From assembly GCA_003454415.1 (NCBI GenBank), contig DMKG01000098.1:7819-14333 (forward strand): 6,515 nt of DNA. Reading direction: 5' to 3'. The translations under genes were made by a program, and so were the position numbers. Positions within the stretch are counted from its first letter, which is position 1, and each line of letters begins with the position of its first letter. Under the pieces are notes generated by a model, which saw only the letters and a program-made list of their open reading frames with translations, made no database searches and was not told the DNA's origin. Positions 5,592-6,515 of this stretch are shown one piece after another. The DNA is from Alphaproteobacteria bacterium. Its GTDB lineage: Bacteria > Pseudomonadota > Alphaproteobacteria > UBA11222.

Positions 5592-5634
5592 GCAAGTCTA
5601 GCCCATGCCGGATAGGGATGGAAACGCTACTTGC
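5592..5634. promoter_or_regulatory. Imperfect inverted repeat bracketing the minus promoter, possible operator
   Basis: GCAAGTCTAGC (5592-5602) and GCTACTTGC (5626-5634) are reverse complements apart from extra bases in the left arm (GCAAGT-C-TAGC against GCAAGTAGC), separated by 23 bp. The left arm overlaps the candidate -10 of the hydroxylase operon and the right arm lies just upstream of its -35. A regulator bound here could control the minus promoter, and perhaps the plus promoter starting 12 bp away. No regulator gene is present in the window. Confidence 0.35.
5595..5624 (-). promoter_or_regulatory. Candidate promoter of the hydroxylase operon
   Basis: On the minus strand TTTCCA (5624-5619) and TAGACT (5600-5595) are separated by 18 nt. 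Each matches the sigma-70 consensus at four of six positions. The start would be near 5588, about 20 nt before the hydroxylase ATG. The match is moderate and may need an activator. Confidence 0.35.
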
Positions 5635-5645
5635 CCGCAGCCCCG

Positions 5646-5674
5646 TTGCCCCGCCGCCGCTGCGCCGCTACACT
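5646..5674 (+). promoter_or_regulatory. Candidate sigma-70 promoter of the extradiol dioxygenase gene
   Basis: TTGCCC (5646-5651) and TACACT (5669-5674) are separated by an optimal 17 nt. Transcription would start near 5681, leaving a leader of about 44 nt with the GGGAGGAGG ribosome binding site. The very GC-rich spacer could weaken it. Confidence 0.45.
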
Positions 5675-5724
5675 CCTGCCTGAAACAGCCCTGACAGGAG
5701 GCGGCAAACGCGGGAGGAGGCGTC

Positions 5725-6515
5725 ATGGTGCAGGTGACGGAGCTTGGCTATATCGGGATCGGCGTCAAAAGCCTGACGGAGTGGAAACGCTTCGCGGCGG
5801 AAATTCTTGCCCTGGAAGTGGTGGAGGGGGAGACGCCGGGGCGCTGTTATCTGCGGGTGGATAACTGGCATCACCGCATCATCGTGGACGAGGACGGGAC
5901 GGACGATCTCAACACCCTCGGCTTTCGCGTGGCGGGCGGCGAAGAATTCCGCGACATGCGGCGCCAGCTTGAAGGCGCGGGGGTGAAGGTGGAGATCGCC
6001 CCCTATGAAGCGGCCAGTCAGCGCCATGTGCTGGAGCTGATGAAACTGGCCGATCCCAGCGGCGTTCCCGTGGAAATCTTTCACGGCCCCCATTCCCAGC
6101 CGAACAAGCCGTTTCATCCGGGCCGCCGCATGCACGGGCGTTTCCTGACCGGCGATGGCGGCATGGGCCACGCCATGCTGACGCAAACCGCGGGCTGGGA
6201 AAAGACCTATGCTTTCTACCGGCTGCTGGGCATGCGCGGCGGCGTGGATTACCGCTTCGCCATTCCGGGCCTGCCGAAACCGGCGGAGGCCATGTTCATG
6301 TCCTGCAACAGCCGGGATCATACGCTCGCCTGGGGGTTTCCCGGCGCGAAACGCATCAACCATCTGATGCTGCAATATCAGGAGTTCGACGATATCGGCC
6401 TGACCTATGAAATCGTCGAGGCGAACCAGGTGCCGCTCGGCATCCTGCCGGGGCGCCACGCCAATGACGGCATGTATTCGTTCTATTTCGTCAATCCGTC
6501 CGGCTGGATGAACGA
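5725..6515 (+). CDS. Type I extradiol ring-cleavage dioxygenase (BphC-like, VOC superfamily), C-terminus missing
   Basis: The enzyme is expected to cleave a catechol next to its hydroxyls (meta-cleavage) using Fe(II) and O2. The frame starts at ATG 5725 with GGGAGGAGG (5712-5720) 4 nt upstream and runs off the right edge after 263 complete codons; homologues are about 290-310 aa. It has two tandem VOC modules: the N-terminal one (about 5-120, LGYIGIGVKSL... then CYLRVDNWHHR) is structural, and the C-terminal one (from about 146) is catalytic. Metal ligands His149 (MGHAM) and His213 (INHLML) are present. The third should be Glu264 after SGWMN; the window ends after the GA of that codon, consistent with Glu. 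His199 (DHTLAWG), His245 with Asn247 and Asp248, and Tyr254 match second-shell residues of BphC. It is divergent from the HpaB-type operon and probably acts on that enzyme's catechol product. Substrate is not determinable; 2,3-dihydroxybiphenyl activity should not be assumed. Confidence 0.92.
   Translation, partial: MVQVTELGYIGIGVKSLTEWKRFAAEILALEVVEGETPGRCYLRVDNWHHRIIVDEDGTDDLNTLGFRVAGGEEFRDMRRQLEGAGVKVEIAPYEAASQRHVLELMKLADPSGVPVEIFHGPHSQPNKPFHPGRRMHGRFLTGDGGMGHAMLTQTAGWEKTYAFYRLLGMRGGVDYRFAIPGLPKPAEAMFMSCNSRDHTLAWGFPGAKRINHLMLQYQEFDDIGLTYEIVEANQVPLGILPGRHANDGMYSFYFVNPSGWMN

Noticed and set aside
5668..6459. 263-codon minus-strand frame opposite the dioxygenase
   Set aside because: The plus strand encodes an unmistakable BphC-like protein. 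The antisense frame is shadow-like and would run into the divergent promoter region.
1..6515. CRISPR arrays, tRNA or rRNA genes, insertion sequences
   Set aside because: No regularly spaced direct repeats, no cloverleaf or rRNA-like sequence recognised by eye, and no transposase fragment or terminal inverted repeats with flanking duplications, including around the truncated hsp20.

Overview
The window is GC-rich with a compact gene layout, and it suggests an alphaproteobacterium, possibly Acetobacteraceae or Rhizobiales. This placement is inferred from three things: an IbpA-class small heat-shock gene behind a ROSE-like RNA thermometer, an RpoH-like promoter (CTTGAA / CTACATC), and the general protein style. 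No rRNA or other phylogenetic marker is present.

Right half (about 1470-6515): a divergently transcribed aromatic-ring degradation module. On the minus strand, reading from 5569 leftwards, come an HpaB-type FADH2-dependent phenol ortho-hydroxylase, an HpaE/XylG-type semialdehyde dehydrogenase, a fumarylacetoacetate hydrolase (FAH)-fold enzyme of the HpaG type, and a small DUF1971 (TehB-like cupin) protein. Gaps are tiny, so this looks like one operon. On the plus strand, from 5725 off the right edge, runs a two-domain type I (BphC-like, VOC-fold) extradiol dioxygenase. The implied route is phenol to catechol (HpaB-like), meta-cleavage (BphC-like), oxidation of the ring-fission semialdehyde to the acid (HpaE-like), then decarboxylation, isomerisation or hydrolysis (FAH). 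The flavin reductase, tautomerase, hydratase, aldolase and regulator are not in the window. The true substrate is unresolved. The 155-bp divergent region holds a good plus promoter, a weaker minus promoter, and an imperfect inverted repeat bracketing the minus promoter.

Middle (about 560-1470): a heat-shock locus on the minus strand. It has an RpoH-like promoter, a roughly 100-nt leader whose 3' end folds into a ROSE-type helix that hides both the Shine-Dalgarno and the first AUG, and a complete Hsp20/IbpA-class chaperone. After a strong GC hairpin comes a second Hsp20 reading frame of only 54 codons. It keeps a typical N-terminal arm and then stops before any alpha-crystallin domain.

Left (1-565): about 300 bp of lower-GC non-coding DNA with a perfect 12-bp inverted repeat (operator-like), a bulged hairpin and a candidate promoter. 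It is followed by the start of a minus-strand gene for a single-pass, membrane-anchored protein of unknown function that runs off the left edge.

Most notable for follow-up: the ROSE-like thermometer, the truncated Hsp20, the mixed Hpa/Bph gene complement, and the two inverted repeats that may be regulator sites.
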